From contig NZ_MDEN01000065.1 of the NCBI RefSeq assembly GCF_001705435.1, forward strand, positions 124,001 through 188,000: a stretch of 64,000 bases of DNA, in the 5' to 3' direction. A model generated the notes under the pieces. That model saw only the letters and a list, made by a program, of their open reading frames with translations. It was not told where the DNA came from and did no database searches. Below, one piece after another: positions 1 through 8,154 of the stretch. This stretch comes from Pseudomonas graminis. GTDB lineage: Bacteria > Pseudomonadota > Gammaproteobacteria > Pseudomonadales > Pseudomonadaceae. How positions within the stretch are numbered: the stretch's first letter is position 1; each line of letters starts with the position of its first letter. The translations under genes were made by a program, and so were the position numbers.

Positions 1-12
1 TTGGTGGAAGGA

Positions 13-216
13 TCATTCGGTTCTGAATACTTCATTCTTCACGGCCTTCCAGTCGTCGATATTTGCTACTGGGTCTCTTCCGAACCAGCGCTCTGCTTCT
101 GTCGCCAAGTTCTCGCGGGCCTCGGCCCATGCGCCGCCCAGGCGAAGCGCTTTCACACGGACTTGATCACCGAGGGATTTGCATTTACTCAGGCTGGTTG
201 ATGCACTTATGAACAT
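13..216 (-). CDS. small hypothetical phage-type protein
   Basis: A 67-residue reading frame that starts MFISAST and ends KNEVFRTE. I chose this ATG because a GGGAG ribosome site lies 8 bases upstream; a longer in-frame start further up has none. The protein is soluble, with an Arg/Ala/Glu-rich middle likely to form a helix. It has the same orientation as the phage-type genes that follow. I do not recognise a family and assign no function. Confidence 0.5.
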   Translation of the reverse strand: MFISASTSLSKCKSLGDQVRVKALRLGGAWAEARENLATEAERWFGRDPVANIDDWKAVKNEVFRTE

Positions 217-458
217 GCAGGTGTCTCCCGCCCGCCGAACACCGGCGGGCATGTGGTAGGGGTATTAGGGCTGTTTGGAAGTTCGAGATTGTTGAGGGCC
301 GGTGCTGTGCGCAGAGCCTGAAGAGCCGCCTCCATAGCGACACTAGCGCCGGAGTGTTGGCGAAAACGCTCCTTTATCGAGCGGAGTGGCTGAATCTGGA
401 TCGAGTCAGATATGGTTTGTCGTTTATACTCACTTTTTATCCGTCATCAGGCAATGCC
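217..458. other. intergenic stretch, nothing recognised
   Basis: This space lies between two divergently transcribed small genes. It begins with a short GC-rich inverted motif (CCCGCCGAACACCGGCGGG near 231-249). I see no convincing coding frame, and it probably carries the promoters of both neighbours. Confidence 0.4.
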
Positions 459-1109
459 ATGGACAGCTTTGAGTTAAATGTTGGGACCGTAAAATACGAA
501 GGTAAAGGAGTTTTGATCAACCAAGGCGGCGCTAACTTCCTTGGTACTGCAGAAAAGCCTATCGTCGTGCATGTGGACACTGATACTGATTGGCCAACTA
601 TCATCCCAGCCGGCGCGGGGGTCGTGGTAGCCATTTTGGTGGCCTGGATGACCGTCCGTGTCCAGAAAAATCAGATCCAAGGCAATATAAGCAACTTACG
701 TCATCATTGGATGGCTGAATTAAGGGAGGCTGCTGCAGAGCTTATTCAGTGCACGACTTACATGGTGAACATGTCATCCGTGGATCGAAAGTTTAAATAT
801 AGCCCTGAGTATTATCAGTGTTGTGCCAGATCATCACAGCTAAGGGCCAAGGTGGAGTTGTTACTCAGTCGAGACGATGCCCGAGCCAAACAGGTGCGAG
901 ACGCCGGTAGTACAGCGCTTCGCGGAGCGATTTCTTGCAAGCATAAGCAGAATACCGGTCCACTTCTTGAAAAAATCAGCATTTACAAAAATCTTCTACG
1001 GCGCGAGCTAGAGATGGCCTGGACAGACACGAAAAGAGATCTTGGTATCGATCAAAAATTATTTTTTATACGTTTGTTTAAGAATAAAAAATCCGATGAG
1101 ATACTGTGA
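459..1109 (+). CDS. small membrane-anchored protein of unknown function
   Basis: 216 residues from the ATG at 459; a longer in-frame start at 354 would add a 35-residue stretch that does not look like protein. Residues about 1-40 are polar and probably extracytoplasmic. One membrane segment follows (IIPAGAGVVVAILVAWMTV), then a Gln/Arg-rich helical cytoplasmic part of about 150 residues with 'RHHWMAELREAAAELI'. The 3' half is visibly richer in A+T than the flanking genes. The gene stands alone on the plus strand between minus-strand phage genes, the same layout as the genes at 3389 and 8145. This suggests prophage cargo, but there is no direct evidence of function. Confidence 0.6.
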   Translation: MDSFELNVGTVKYEGKGVLINQGGANFLGTAEKPIVVHVDTDTDWPTIIPAGAGVVVAILVAWMTVRVQKNQIQGNISNLRHHWMAELREAAAELIQCTTYMVNMSSVDRKFKYSPEYYQCCARSSQLRAKVELLLSRDDARAKQVRDAGSTALRGAISCKHKQNTGPLLEKISIYKNLLRRELEMAWTDTKRDLGIDQKLFFIRLFKNKKSDEIL

Positions 1110-1152
1110 CAGGCTCAAAATGGCCACATCGCTTCAATGTGAGTGGCTGCAG

Positions 1153-3342
1153 CTAAGCAGCGCAAGCCTGCTCCCCAGCAAGGCGCCATGGATCGTTTGC
1201 ACGCGCGAGGGCGGCCATCGGCGGCGGGCTGACCCTGTTGCCGCACATGTGGACCTGTTCCGTCTTCGTGAACGCCTCCCCGTCGGCACCATGCGTAATG
1301 ATGTAATCCTGCGGAAAGCCCTGAGCCCGGTACAACTCGGCCGGTCGCAACATCCGCAGCCTGATGTCGACGATCACGTACGGCGTGCCCGTCACCATCA
1401 CGGTGACCAGGCCGAGGCGATCCTTCGTGGTGTTCGTCGGCGCGGGCTGGTCGCAGCCGCTCATGTTCTCGGTGCCGTAGTAGCTGATCAGGAAAGCCGC
1501 GACGCGCAGTGCCCCTTCTGCATGCTCGGGCGATAGATCGAAGCTGACCAAGGAGCTCTTGCCTCCGCCGCCCGCCGTGATGGTCGGCGCCGGCTCGGCC
1601 AGGTGCTGGCCAACGCTTGCGCCGTACTGCCGCTCCATGAAGGCGGTAACGAGTCCGTGATGAGTCCCGCCGGCGCTGACCGTGTGAAGCGGATCGGCGG
1701 AATCCCGGGCGTCGCAGTTACCGCGCATGTGCAGGAGATGCGCCGTGGCGAGCATCTGGTATCGCCCGGTCGTAAGCGTCGGTACCGGTCCCTCGATGTC
1801 TGATGGGGCGTGGCCGGTCGTGTTGGTGACCAGCATCGCCGTCACCAGCTGTTGCTGGCTGCCAGTGTTCGTCACTGTGGTCACCGGGTCTTTGAGGCTT
1901 TTCGCGGCGGTGGTGTTGAAGCCGCCGTTCATCTGCGCCATGAACGCGGTGGCGATGCCCATGGCGTGCGCCGCGCCGGCAGGGCGCTGATAGTTGCCGC
2001 CGCTGGTGATGGTCGGCAGCGGCTCGTCCAACGCTTTGCCTTCGTCGTTAAACCTGAACTTCACCAGGTGCGCAGAGGCGAGCGCGTGCTTTACGCCTCC
2101 AGCGACGACGGTCCCCAGCGGTTGATCTAGTCCCGGCACGCGCGGTTGCTGGCCCTCGCGCTCCCCATAACCGGTTTGAACCAGCGTAGGACTGATCAAT
2201 GTCAGTTCGCCGCGGTTGGCGCAGGTCACTGTCGGCAGCGGCTCAAGTGGATCGTTAATACGGTCACTGCCCTGATGCGTGGCTGGCGCGATGATGGGGG
2301 TCACCACCGAAAACGCGCCGCCTTTCGGGTAGGAAGTCACAGTGCGCAGCGGCTCGTTCAGTGACTGCACCGTCTAAGTCGACCAGTTCGCGATCGGCAC
2401 AATAAACGGGGCAGGGTGGTCGATGACGAACTTCTTCATGCCCTTGGCGATTCGGCGTTTGGTGGCGTCGGCCAGCTCATCCTTGCGGCCGAAAATGCTC
2501 TTGCCCAAATCGCTGAAGTCGATGCACTCGGCGGCGGTGCGGTACTTCAACTGGCCCTTGCCGGGCTTCTTCGCGTGAGTCGGCTCCGGCCAGACGATCG
2601 GCAGTCCGTCGCACCGAGCAATCATGAACAGGCGTTCGCGGCTGGTAGGCGCGCCGAAGTCGCACGCCTTGATCACTCGCCACTCGACCACGTAACCGTG
2701 CTGCTCCAGCAGCTCCACGAAACGTTTCCAGGTGCTTCCTTTGCGCTTGGGGTCTGGAACGAGGAACTGCTGGCCCACCGGAACGATCTCGCCGGGAGCG
2801 GCAACCACCTTCACCAGTACTTGTTTGCCCTTTTTGTTCACGCCGGGCACCAGCTTGATGATGCGGCCGGTCGTTTTGTCGCGCTTCGCGATCAGCGCGC
2901 CCCATTGCAGGATCTGCTTCACGTTTTCCAGGCTGATGACTCAAGGCTTCTTCTTGCCTGCCCACTTCAAGCCGATCCACGACAAGTTGCGGATCTCGCG
3001 CTTGCGGGGCTGTCCGCCGGCGGCCTGGCTGTGGTGCGTACAGTCCGGCGACATGTGGAACCATCCGACCGCCTTTCCGCCGCACTCGTCGTCCGGATCA
3101 CCGTCGAACACGTCGGTGGGGAAGTGCTTGGCGCCCGGGTGGTTGATGGTGTGCATGCTGATCGCTTTGGCGCTGTGGTTCTTCGCCACGCTGACCTTGC
3201 GACCAAGGCCCATTTCCAGCCCGGTACCGGCGCCGCCACCGCCGCAGAAGAAGTCCACGACGATCTCGTCGTCTTGTGGGTCGAAGCCAAGGCCGTACTG
3301 AGTTTTGAAATCGAAGGGGTGTTTCTTCTTATGTTCTGACAT
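1153..3342 (-). pseudogene. phage-type DNA (cytosine-5) methyltransferase interrupted by two in-frame stops
   Basis: The frame would encode about 729 residues from the ATG at 3342. It has SAM-binding motif I (VVDFFCGGGGAGTGLEMGLG, residues 28-47), the catalytic Cys motif (SPDCTHHS, Cys101), motif VI (SLENV, 138-141), motif VIII (APTSRERLFMIA), a long target-recognition region with repeated 'EPLPTxT' units, and the closing motif 'GNRVSPPPM'. A TGA at 2943-2941 falls just before motif VI and a TAG at 2376-2374 falls at the start of the recognition region. No frame change occurs, and protein-like sequence continues on both sides of each stop. Without read-through the product would be a 133-residue piece lacking the ENV motif. 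Such enzymes transfer methyl groups to cytosine C5 and commonly protect phage DNA from restriction. Confidence 0.85.
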
Positions 3343-3388
3343 AGGGGGGATCTCGCCGGTATAGTTCATGGACGATTAGGGAGTTGGT

Positions 3389-3922
3389 ATGAGTTGGGAT
3401 TGTATTTCTGCGTGGATCGAGCATCACCCAGGGCTGGCGTCTTGGGTTCAGGCACTCGGATCAATTGCCGCGCTTGGCTTGGCCGTCTGGATACCGGCAA
3501 GCCAGCGAAGGTACGAGTTCCGGCGCAATGCCGCTCAGGAGCGCGATCGCTCTGTTGGATATGCAACGAGATTGTTTCTGATGATCAAGGAGTTAGAAAC
3601 GGCCATCCTTGCGATCAATGATCGTTACCAACTTGGCACAAGTTCTGTAGACCTGCAGATCGCAGTGGTCTTGGAAAGGTTGCTGGACAGATTTCACGAC
3701 GGTTTTAGAGACGACTTAGACGCTGAGCGGATCATCCTGACCATGGATTTCCGATCACTACTTACAGACTTGATAACTGTGCTCAGAGCAGACCTAGGAT
3801 TTCCAGGTAAAGATCACCGGGATGGTCAAGTCTCGGAGTTCAAGCAACTCTTTGAGCCGATGCTCGACAACGCAGCTGCTCTTCTTGTAGCTGCAAAGGA
3901 AGCGCAGCAGACTACTCATTAA
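3389..3922 (+). CDS. small membrane-anchored protein of unknown function
   Basis: 177 residues with a good GGGAG ribosome site 5-6 bases before ATG. After a short N-terminus (MSWDCISAWIEHHP) there is one membrane segment (about residues 16-36, ASWVQALGSIAALGLAVWIP). A charged, helical cytoplasmic domain with no recognisable catalytic motif follows. The arrangement (short lumenal end, one helix, basic 'SQRRYEFRR', helical tail) matches the neighbours at 459 and 8145 in design, though not obviously in sequence. It is divergent from the interrupted methyltransferase. The domain is unknown. Confidence 0.65.
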   Translation: MSWDCISAWIEHHPGLASWVQALGSIAALGLAVWIPASQRRYEFRRNAAQERDRSVGYATRLFLMIKELETAILAINDRYQLGTSSVDLQIAVVLERLLDRFHDGFRDDLDAERIILTMDFRSLLTDLITVLRADLGFPGKDHRDGQVSEFKQLFEPMLDNAAALLVAAKEAQQTTH

Positions 3923-3968
3923 GGTCGAACTCGCCAACGCTTACCGCTCCACAGGAGGGAATAGGGTC

Positions 3969-4172
3969 ATGAGCGAAGACAGGGAAACGGTTTTGCGGAT
4001 GGCGCTGAATGCGGTGCTGGTTGCGGCGCAGGAATGCTGCGTTGATATCGACGATCTGACCGAACTGGCGATTCAGTCGATGTACGGTGAGCAGTTCTAC
4101 AATCCGGAGGATGTGGCTGAGGCCTCAACCGCGATAGAGGTGGCGGCTGATGCGCTGCCAGTGATTCATTGA
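3969..4172 (+). CDS. small hypothetical phage protein
   Basis: 67 residues, acidic, starting MSEDRETVLRMALNAVLVAAQ and ending ADALPVIH. A strong AGGAGG site lies about 9 bases before the ATG. It follows the membrane protein gene by 46 bases on the same strand, so it may be co-transcribed. No transmembrane helix or known motif is visible. It looks like the short helical proteins common in phage early regions. Function unknown. Confidence 0.6.
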   Translation: MSEDRETVLRMALNAVLVAAQECCVDIDDLTELAIQSMYGEQFYNPEDVAEASTAIEVAADALPVIH

Positions 4173-4239
4173 TCAGGCTGGCGAATCAATTGGTCCTGGG
4201 CTATAAACGTCTGCCGGCAAGGAGCCGGGTGGAGATCCA

Positions 4240-4890
4240 ATGAATCAGCTCGCAGTCACTTTGGTCGTCCTGCTGCTACCTGGGATAATCGCAGCAATAG
4301 TTTTCGACAAAATAACCTCCCACTCCAAATGGGATGCGTTCAAATTCGGGCTGTACTCGCTTGTTTTGGGGATCATCTGTTATTCGCTGGAGCAGATAAT
4401 TTGCTGGGGGGCCGACATTGTCAGGATGATTTCCAAGCCATTGGAGTGGAGCATCCTAACGATTTGGAACAGCGCTCTAAAAACTGAAAGCAGTCTCAGT
4501 GCAATAGAGGTGTGCGTAGCGGTTCTGTTATCCCTACCTGTCGCGTTCTTTGCTTCCTATTTGATGAACCACAAGGTATTCAACAAGCTTGCGGGGCGCC
4601 TGGGGGTCTCTCAAAAATTCGGCGACGAAAACCTTTTCTCATACTTTATGAATGGAAAAGACGTCGCTTGGGTATACATACGAGACAAAGAGTCAGGACT
4701 GACCTACTCAGGCGATGTAGTATCGTTTGCGGAAAACGGCACATGTCATGAAGTCGTTCTGGCTGACGTTCGTGTCTACAGCTACGAAGAATCTGAGTTT
4801 CTTTATAGCGTTGAAAGCTTGTATTTGTGCAGACCCTTTGGCTCTATAGTGATCGAAGCGATAGCAAATGAGGATCTTGTAGATGAGTGA
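4240..4890 (+). CDS. DUF6338-like membrane protein
   Basis: 216 residues. A hydrophobic N-terminal helix (about 3-23, LAVTLVVLLLPGIIAAIVF), a second helix (about 38-58) and a third (about 88-108, CVAVLLSLPVAFFASYLM) precede a soluble C-terminal half of about 110 residues. That half contains 'DVAWVYIRDKESGLTYSGDVVSF', the kind of beta-rich tail seen in DUF6338-type proteins; this family call rests on pattern memory, not a search. Base composition is more A/T-rich than the chromosome around it. The stop overlaps the start of the 47-residue gene at 4883, so the two are translationally coupled. Role unknown. Confidence 0.65.
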   Translation: MNQLAVTLVVLLLPGIIAAIVFDKITSHSKWDAFKFGLYSLVLGIICYSLEQIICWGADIVRMISKPLEWSILTIWNSALKTESSLSAIEVCVAVLLSLPVAFFASYLMNHKVFNKLAGRLGVSQKFGDENLFSYFMNGKDVAWVYIRDKESGLTYSGDVVSFAENGTCHEVVLADVRVYSYEESEFLYSVESLYLCRPFGSIVIEAIANEDLVDE

Positions 4891-5026
4891 AAAATTCAGA
4901 GAAGGCCCTGTTCGCGGGGAAAATGGCGGGAAATCTGATCTTTTCAGAGATGGATCCTCTAAGGGTCCAAGCGTCACCGCTGGAAAGCGTCCCGCGCCGC
5001 CACCCCCACCAAAGCCCAAGCGCTGA
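4883..5026 (+). CDS. 47-residue proline-tailed peptide coupled to the DUF6338-like gene
   Basis: The ATG at 4883 lies inside the last codons of the upstream gene (ATGAGTGA overlap of 8 bases), a standard coupling arrangement. The peptide is hydrophilic: MSEKFREGPVRGENGG, then Ser/Gly/Lys-rich sequence, ending in APPPPPKPKR followed by tandem TGA-TAG stops. There is no membrane segment or cysteine. The proline run with basic residues could be an SH3-like or membrane-periphery binding tail. I infer that it works with the DUF6338-like protein because of the overlap. Confidence 0.6.
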   Translation: MSEKFREGPVRGENGGKSDLFRDGSSKGPSVTAGKRPAPPPPPKPKR

Positions 5027-5101
5027 TAGATTTCTTGCTGATTCGAGCCTTAAGATTCACTCGGCTTATGGCTCCAGCTCGGAGGTCCCCGCTGCTTCAA
5101 G

Positions 5102-5145
5102 CTCACACGTCATGGCCTCTGTGATTTCGAAGCCTGACGTGTGAG
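5102..5145. repeat. 11-bp perfect inverted repeat
   Basis: CTCACACGTCA at 5102-5112 is repeated exactly in inverted form at 5135-5145 (TGACGTGTGAG) with a 22-base spacer. There is no T-run after it, so it is not a standard terminator. It lies between the coupled membrane genes and the convergent small gene at 5216. It could be a hairpin that ends both transcripts or a protein-binding site. Confidence 0.5.
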
Positions 5146-5215
5146 GTTTAAGAATCCTCGCCGCTTCGTCATCCGTAGCGCGCAGCACTTACAACACCAA
5201 CGTCTGATATAGCTC

Positions 5216-5377
5216 CTACTCATTGTCGAAGCCGTGCATCTTCAGGAGGTCAGGCAGCTTGGAGGCGACGCCTTGGGCTACCTCAATCGTTACTGTTGCG
5301 ATTCCCAGCCGATCCTTCTTTTCCTTCTGTCTCAGCCGATACGCAGCAGCGTGCTTTGCGGCTGCTGCCTCTTCCAT
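5216..5377 (-). CDS. small hypothetical phage protein
   Basis: 53 residues starting MEEAAAAKHAAAYRLRQKEK. I prefer this internal ATG because a GGAG site lies 9 bases upstream, while the longer frame (to 5497) is poor in protein character. The Lys/Arg-rich first half followed by 'LGIATVTIEVAQGVASKLPDLL' is reminiscent of short DNA-binding proteins of the ribbon-helix-helix kind, but this is only a visual impression. Confidence 0.45.
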   Translation of the reverse strand: MEEAAAAKHAAAYRLRQKEKKDRLGIATVTIEVAQGVASKLPDLLKMHGFDNE

Positions 5378-5524
5378 CTGGTGAATCTCCGACTTGGTGC
5401 GCTGGCAAGTGGCGCCAGGTTTGCCGCCTGCGGTGGATGGCGCACCTAAACAACTAGCATTGTCTCTGGCGAGGCAAATCCGGTTGTCTTCGATCATGCT
5501 TCGCGCTCACGCAAGGAAACCAAG

Positions 5525-5806
5525 ATGCTCAGCAAGGAAAAGTTCATCGCCAAGTCATTTGCGGTCACTGCAGACGTGTCAGTCGAGACGAAATGGGCAG
5601 CCCATATTCCTTCGGTCGACGACCAATTTATCAGGTTCAAGAACGGTAAAAATGTCGACGCTAAGCGCCTTGAAAAAATGTGGCCAGGCCTACCGCAGAG
5701 TGAGCTTGACGCAAGTTCAGCGAATCCAACCATTATGGCTGCGACGAAGGGGCAGGGTTGCGTCAACGTCCCAATGCGGGAGATTGCAAGGAGACTTCGC
5801 GGCTAG
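5525..5806 (+). CDS. small hypothetical protein
   Basis: 93 residues, MLSKEKFIAKSFAVTADVSV to EIARRLRG, with an AAGGAAA ribosome site 6-7 bases upstream. It is soluble, mixed alpha/beta in appearance and basic at the C-terminus. It is convergent with the adenine methylase gene 63 bases downstream. A competing minus-strand frame over the same bases has no ribosome site and was judged a shadow. Function unknown. Confidence 0.5.
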   Translation: MLSKEKFIAKSFAVTADVSVETKWAAHIPSVDDQFIRFKNGKNVDAKRLEKMWPGLPQSELDASSANPTIMAATKGQGCVNVPMREIARRLRG

Positions 5807-5869
5807 AGCTGGCGTCGGTCTTCTCACCGGGCAGTTTCGCCAGGGAGCCGGTTCGAGACGCGGCGGGCG

Positions 5870-6724
5870 TCACCTATTCTCTCCCAAATCCAAGCCGATC
5901 TGACTCACTCGCTCCGCGCATGCCGGGTTCAGCCAGATGCGCTCGGTCCGGCTTGCCGTGCCGCGCCCTGCGGATATCCGCGCCGACGTGCTGTGGCAGC
6001 TCCAGTCAGGGAGCAGTTCGCTGTACAGCTCGCTTGGGTAACCGGACAGCACGACCATTCCTTCTAGCTCGAGCAAAACGCCAAGCAGCTCCCGGTGTTC
6101 TTTGTCGTCGATCTCATGCCGGTAATAACGTCCAGTAGATGCGCCCTTATACCTGGTGTCGTGCACATACGGCGGGTCGACGTAATGCAGTGTCGTCGCT
6201 GCGTCGTGTGCGGTGATGACCTCAATGGCAGGCCGGTTCTCGATCAAGACGCCGGACAGCCTCTGACCAACCGCCGCGAGCGAGTCGGGGTATTCGGCCC
6301 AGAGTGACTGGGCGGTACCGTACTGACGCTTCGTGTCTATTCGGAAGCCGGTGACGCCCTTCGTCGCGCCGGCTGAGCCAAAGCCCATCTGTGCGCGAAT
6401 GATCGTGCGCCGCGCTCGTTCAATCGGATCAGTTGCCGGTTCCCACGAAAGCTCGAACTCGGCTCGCGAGTAGGGCGTCAGCACCAGTCGCTCGACAAGC
6501 GCCTTCCGCGTCGCCGGATCCTGAAGCATCCGGAACAGGTTCACGATGTCCCCATCCAGGTCGTTGTAAACCTCGGCGTAGGCTCGGGGTTTCTGCATGA
6601 GCACGCCGGCAGCGCCGCCGAATGATTCGACGTAGCAGGTGTGGGGCGGGAAGTGCTGCAGCACCCACGGTGCGAGTCTGAACTTGGCGCCGTGGTACCG
6701 GATGACTGGAGCGGAAATGGTCAT
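5870..6724 (-). CDS. D12-class adenine-specific DNA methyltransferase (Dam-like, phage type)
   Basis: 284 residues. It transfers a methyl group from SAM to N6 of adenine in DNA. The N-terminal 'IRYHGAKFRLAPW' is the family's version of the RYxGxK motif. SAM-binding residues follow (YVESFGGAAGVLMQK, about 32-46), 'YNDLDGDIVNLF', and the catalytic DPPY motif (HYVDPPYVHDTRYKG, about 180-194). Length is normal for Dam/DpnM relatives. AAGGATT precedes the ATG. It lies 25 bases downstream of the NdpA-like gene in the same direction, so the two probably form one early phage operon. Target sequence cannot be read from the gene, although GATC is usual for the family. Confidence 0.88.
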   Translation of the reverse strand: MTISAPVIRYHGAKFRLAPWVLQHFPPHTCYVESFGGAAGVLMQKPRAYAEVYNDLDGDIVNLFRMLQDPATRKALVERLVLTPYSRAEFELSWEPATDPIERARRTIIRAQMGFGSAGATKGVTGFRIDTKRQYGTAQSLWAEYPDSLAAVGQRLSGVLIENRPAIEVITAHDAATTLHYVDPPYVHDTRYKGASTGRYYRHEIDDKEHRELLGVLLELEGMVVLSGYPSELYSELLPDWSCHSTSARISAGRGTASRTERIWLNPACAERVSQIGLDLGENR

Positions 6725-6749
6725 GACAATCCTTGAAGCTGCTCCACGG

Positions 6750-7763
6750 TTACCTTTCTACACTGGCGCGCTTGAGTTGATCGGTCAGTAGAGTCGGCAC
6801 GCCGTTAATGACCAGCGTGTCATTGTTCTTGTCGTACTTCACCTTCGTGCCCAGCAGGTGCGCTTCAAAGCTGATCGACAGGCCTTCCACGCGCCCGGTG
6901 AAGCGTTGGAATCGGTTGAGCGTTCGCTTATCGGCAGGGATCGCCGGGGACAACCCATAGTCCTTGTTGCGGATATGGTCGTAAAAAGACCTGGGTTGAT
7001 CTTCATCCACCAGTCCGGACAGTTCCTCAAGGATGATTGGCTCGCCCAATTTGGTCTGACTCATCGCATAGTCCACTAGGGTGCGTGTCTTCTCGCGTGC
7101 CGCCTCCTCAGGCAGATCCTCGTTTTCCACAAAGTCGCTGAACGCCCTGAGCAAGGTACGGGTTTCGCCAGGAGCGTCGATGGCTTCCTGACAGCCAATG
7201 AAGTCACGGAAGCACTCCGTCGCTTTCCTGCCGTTTTTGCCTTTTATGAACGAGATGTACTGCCGAGACGCCGGATTGTTCTGCCATTCGGACAGGTTGA
7301 TCCGCCCAGCCAAGTGGAGATGATCGACGTCGAGATATTTAGCTGTGATGGTCCGGAGATCTTCGCCAACTGCGATGCCTTCCGATTGCTGAATAACCGC
7401 AATGGAAAGGTACTCGGTCATGCCCTGCTGGTAGTGCACGAACAGGACGTGCCCTCCGATGGCGAGTTTTGATTCTTCCATCAAGTGCTGCAAATGCTCG
7501 ACAGCGGTAAGGCTGAACTCATGGAAGCTGAGCTCGCCGGCAATGTACTTGCTCAGCCAGCCCCGCAGCGGGTGTGCGCCGGACTCTGCGTGGAACAAGC
7601 CCCAGGCCTTACCTTGCTTGGCGTTGTAGCTCTCGTTCAGACGCCATAACAGGTCTTCGTTTGCTTGAGAGTCGGGCAGCAGTTCGCTCGCGGTATGAAG
7701 CACGGCCGGGCTTCCGTCAGGATTTTTGTCGATCCTGTGTATGATGATTTTGCGGATTGGCAT
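6750..7763 (-). CDS. nucleoid-associated NdpA/YejK-family protein (phage copy)
   Basis: 337 residues, the usual size for the 37-kDa NdpA family. The N-terminus MPIRKIIIHRIDKNPDGSP and the middle 'FIKGKNGRKATECFRDFIGC' are the parts by which I recognise it. The family binds DNA and is found both in enterobacterial nucleoids and on phages and plasmids, where the role is not settled. GAGGTAATTG precedes the ATG. It is first in a minus-strand pair with the adenine methylase. Its presence among phage genes rather than at a core locus suggests a second, mobile copy in this genome. Confidence 0.8.
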   Translation of the reverse strand: MPIRKIIIHRIDKNPDGSPAVLHTASELLPDSQANEDLLWRLNESYNAKQGKAWGLFHAESGAHPLRGWLSKYIAGELSFHEFSLTAVEHLQHLMEESKLAIGGHVLFVHYQQGMTEYLSIAVIQQSEGIAVGEDLRTITAKYLDVDHLHLAGRINLSEWQNNPASRQYISFIKGKNGRKATECFRDFIGCQEAIDAPGETRTLLRAFSDFVENEDLPEEAAREKTRTLVDYAMSQTKLGEPIILEELSGLVDEDQPRSFYDHIRNKDYGLSPAIPADKRTLNRFQRFTGRVEGLSISFEAHLLGTKVKYDKNNDTLVINGVPTLLTDQLKRASVER

Positions 7764-7868
7764 TTCAATTACCTCAGGCGTGTTGATGCCTCCGAGAATT
7801 CGATGGCGATTAGGTTGGAGGTGGGCTATATGTGTTGGCCGGCGTGTGGCCGTATCAAGGAGCGTTTA

Positions 7869-8154
7869 ATGAACGTGAACGACTGTTGTGAGAATTCGAT
7901 GGAGGCCTATGATCTTGATGGTGAGCTTGGGGCTTTCGAGCAGGGTTTTCCTCAGCCAAAATCCAGCGATTTACAGATATCAACATTTAAGTGCACTTCG
8001 TGCCGAACGGCATGGCGTCGCTCGGAGAGTGGCGCGACTGGAGGAGTTGTGTGGGAAAACTGCGGAGCTGCTTGAGCGTCCAAGCCGATCTGGGACGGTC
8101 GATGCTGCGCTTATCGAACGGAATCACTTGATAACTGGAAGTGAATGTTTATAA
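7869..8154 (+). pseudogene. probable frameshifted small phage gene
   Basis: A strong AAGGAG site precedes ATG 7869, giving MNVNDCCENSMEAYDLDGEL. In that frame the sequence turns poor after 'FEQGF' and stops at 8075. One base along, from the TTTT run at 7946-7949, a coherent helical sequence continues (SQNPAIYRYQHLSALRAE, then RVARLEELCGKTAELL) and stops at 8154, overlapping the next gene. Joining the two gives one 94-residue coiled-coil protein. This could be a real frameshift, a sequencing error at the T run, or a coincidence of two short frames; the first two seem most likely. Confidence 0.45.

Noticed and set aside
2941..2943. TGA in the methyltransferase considered as a selenocysteine codon
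   Set aside because: The position is not catalytic, a TAG also occurs downstream, and no SECIS-like hairpin is apparent right after the TGA.
5494..5766. Minus-strand 90-codon frame opposite the gene at 5525
   Set aside because: No ribosome site and Ser/Leu-rich shadow-like sequence, while the plus-strand frame has AAGGAAA before its ATG.
8003..8075. Possible zinc-ribbon peptide (KCTSC...ENCG) in the first frame of the frameshifted gene
   Set aside because: Spacing and surroundings do not fit a zinc ribbon, and the other frame gives a coherent helix that ends at the next gene's start.
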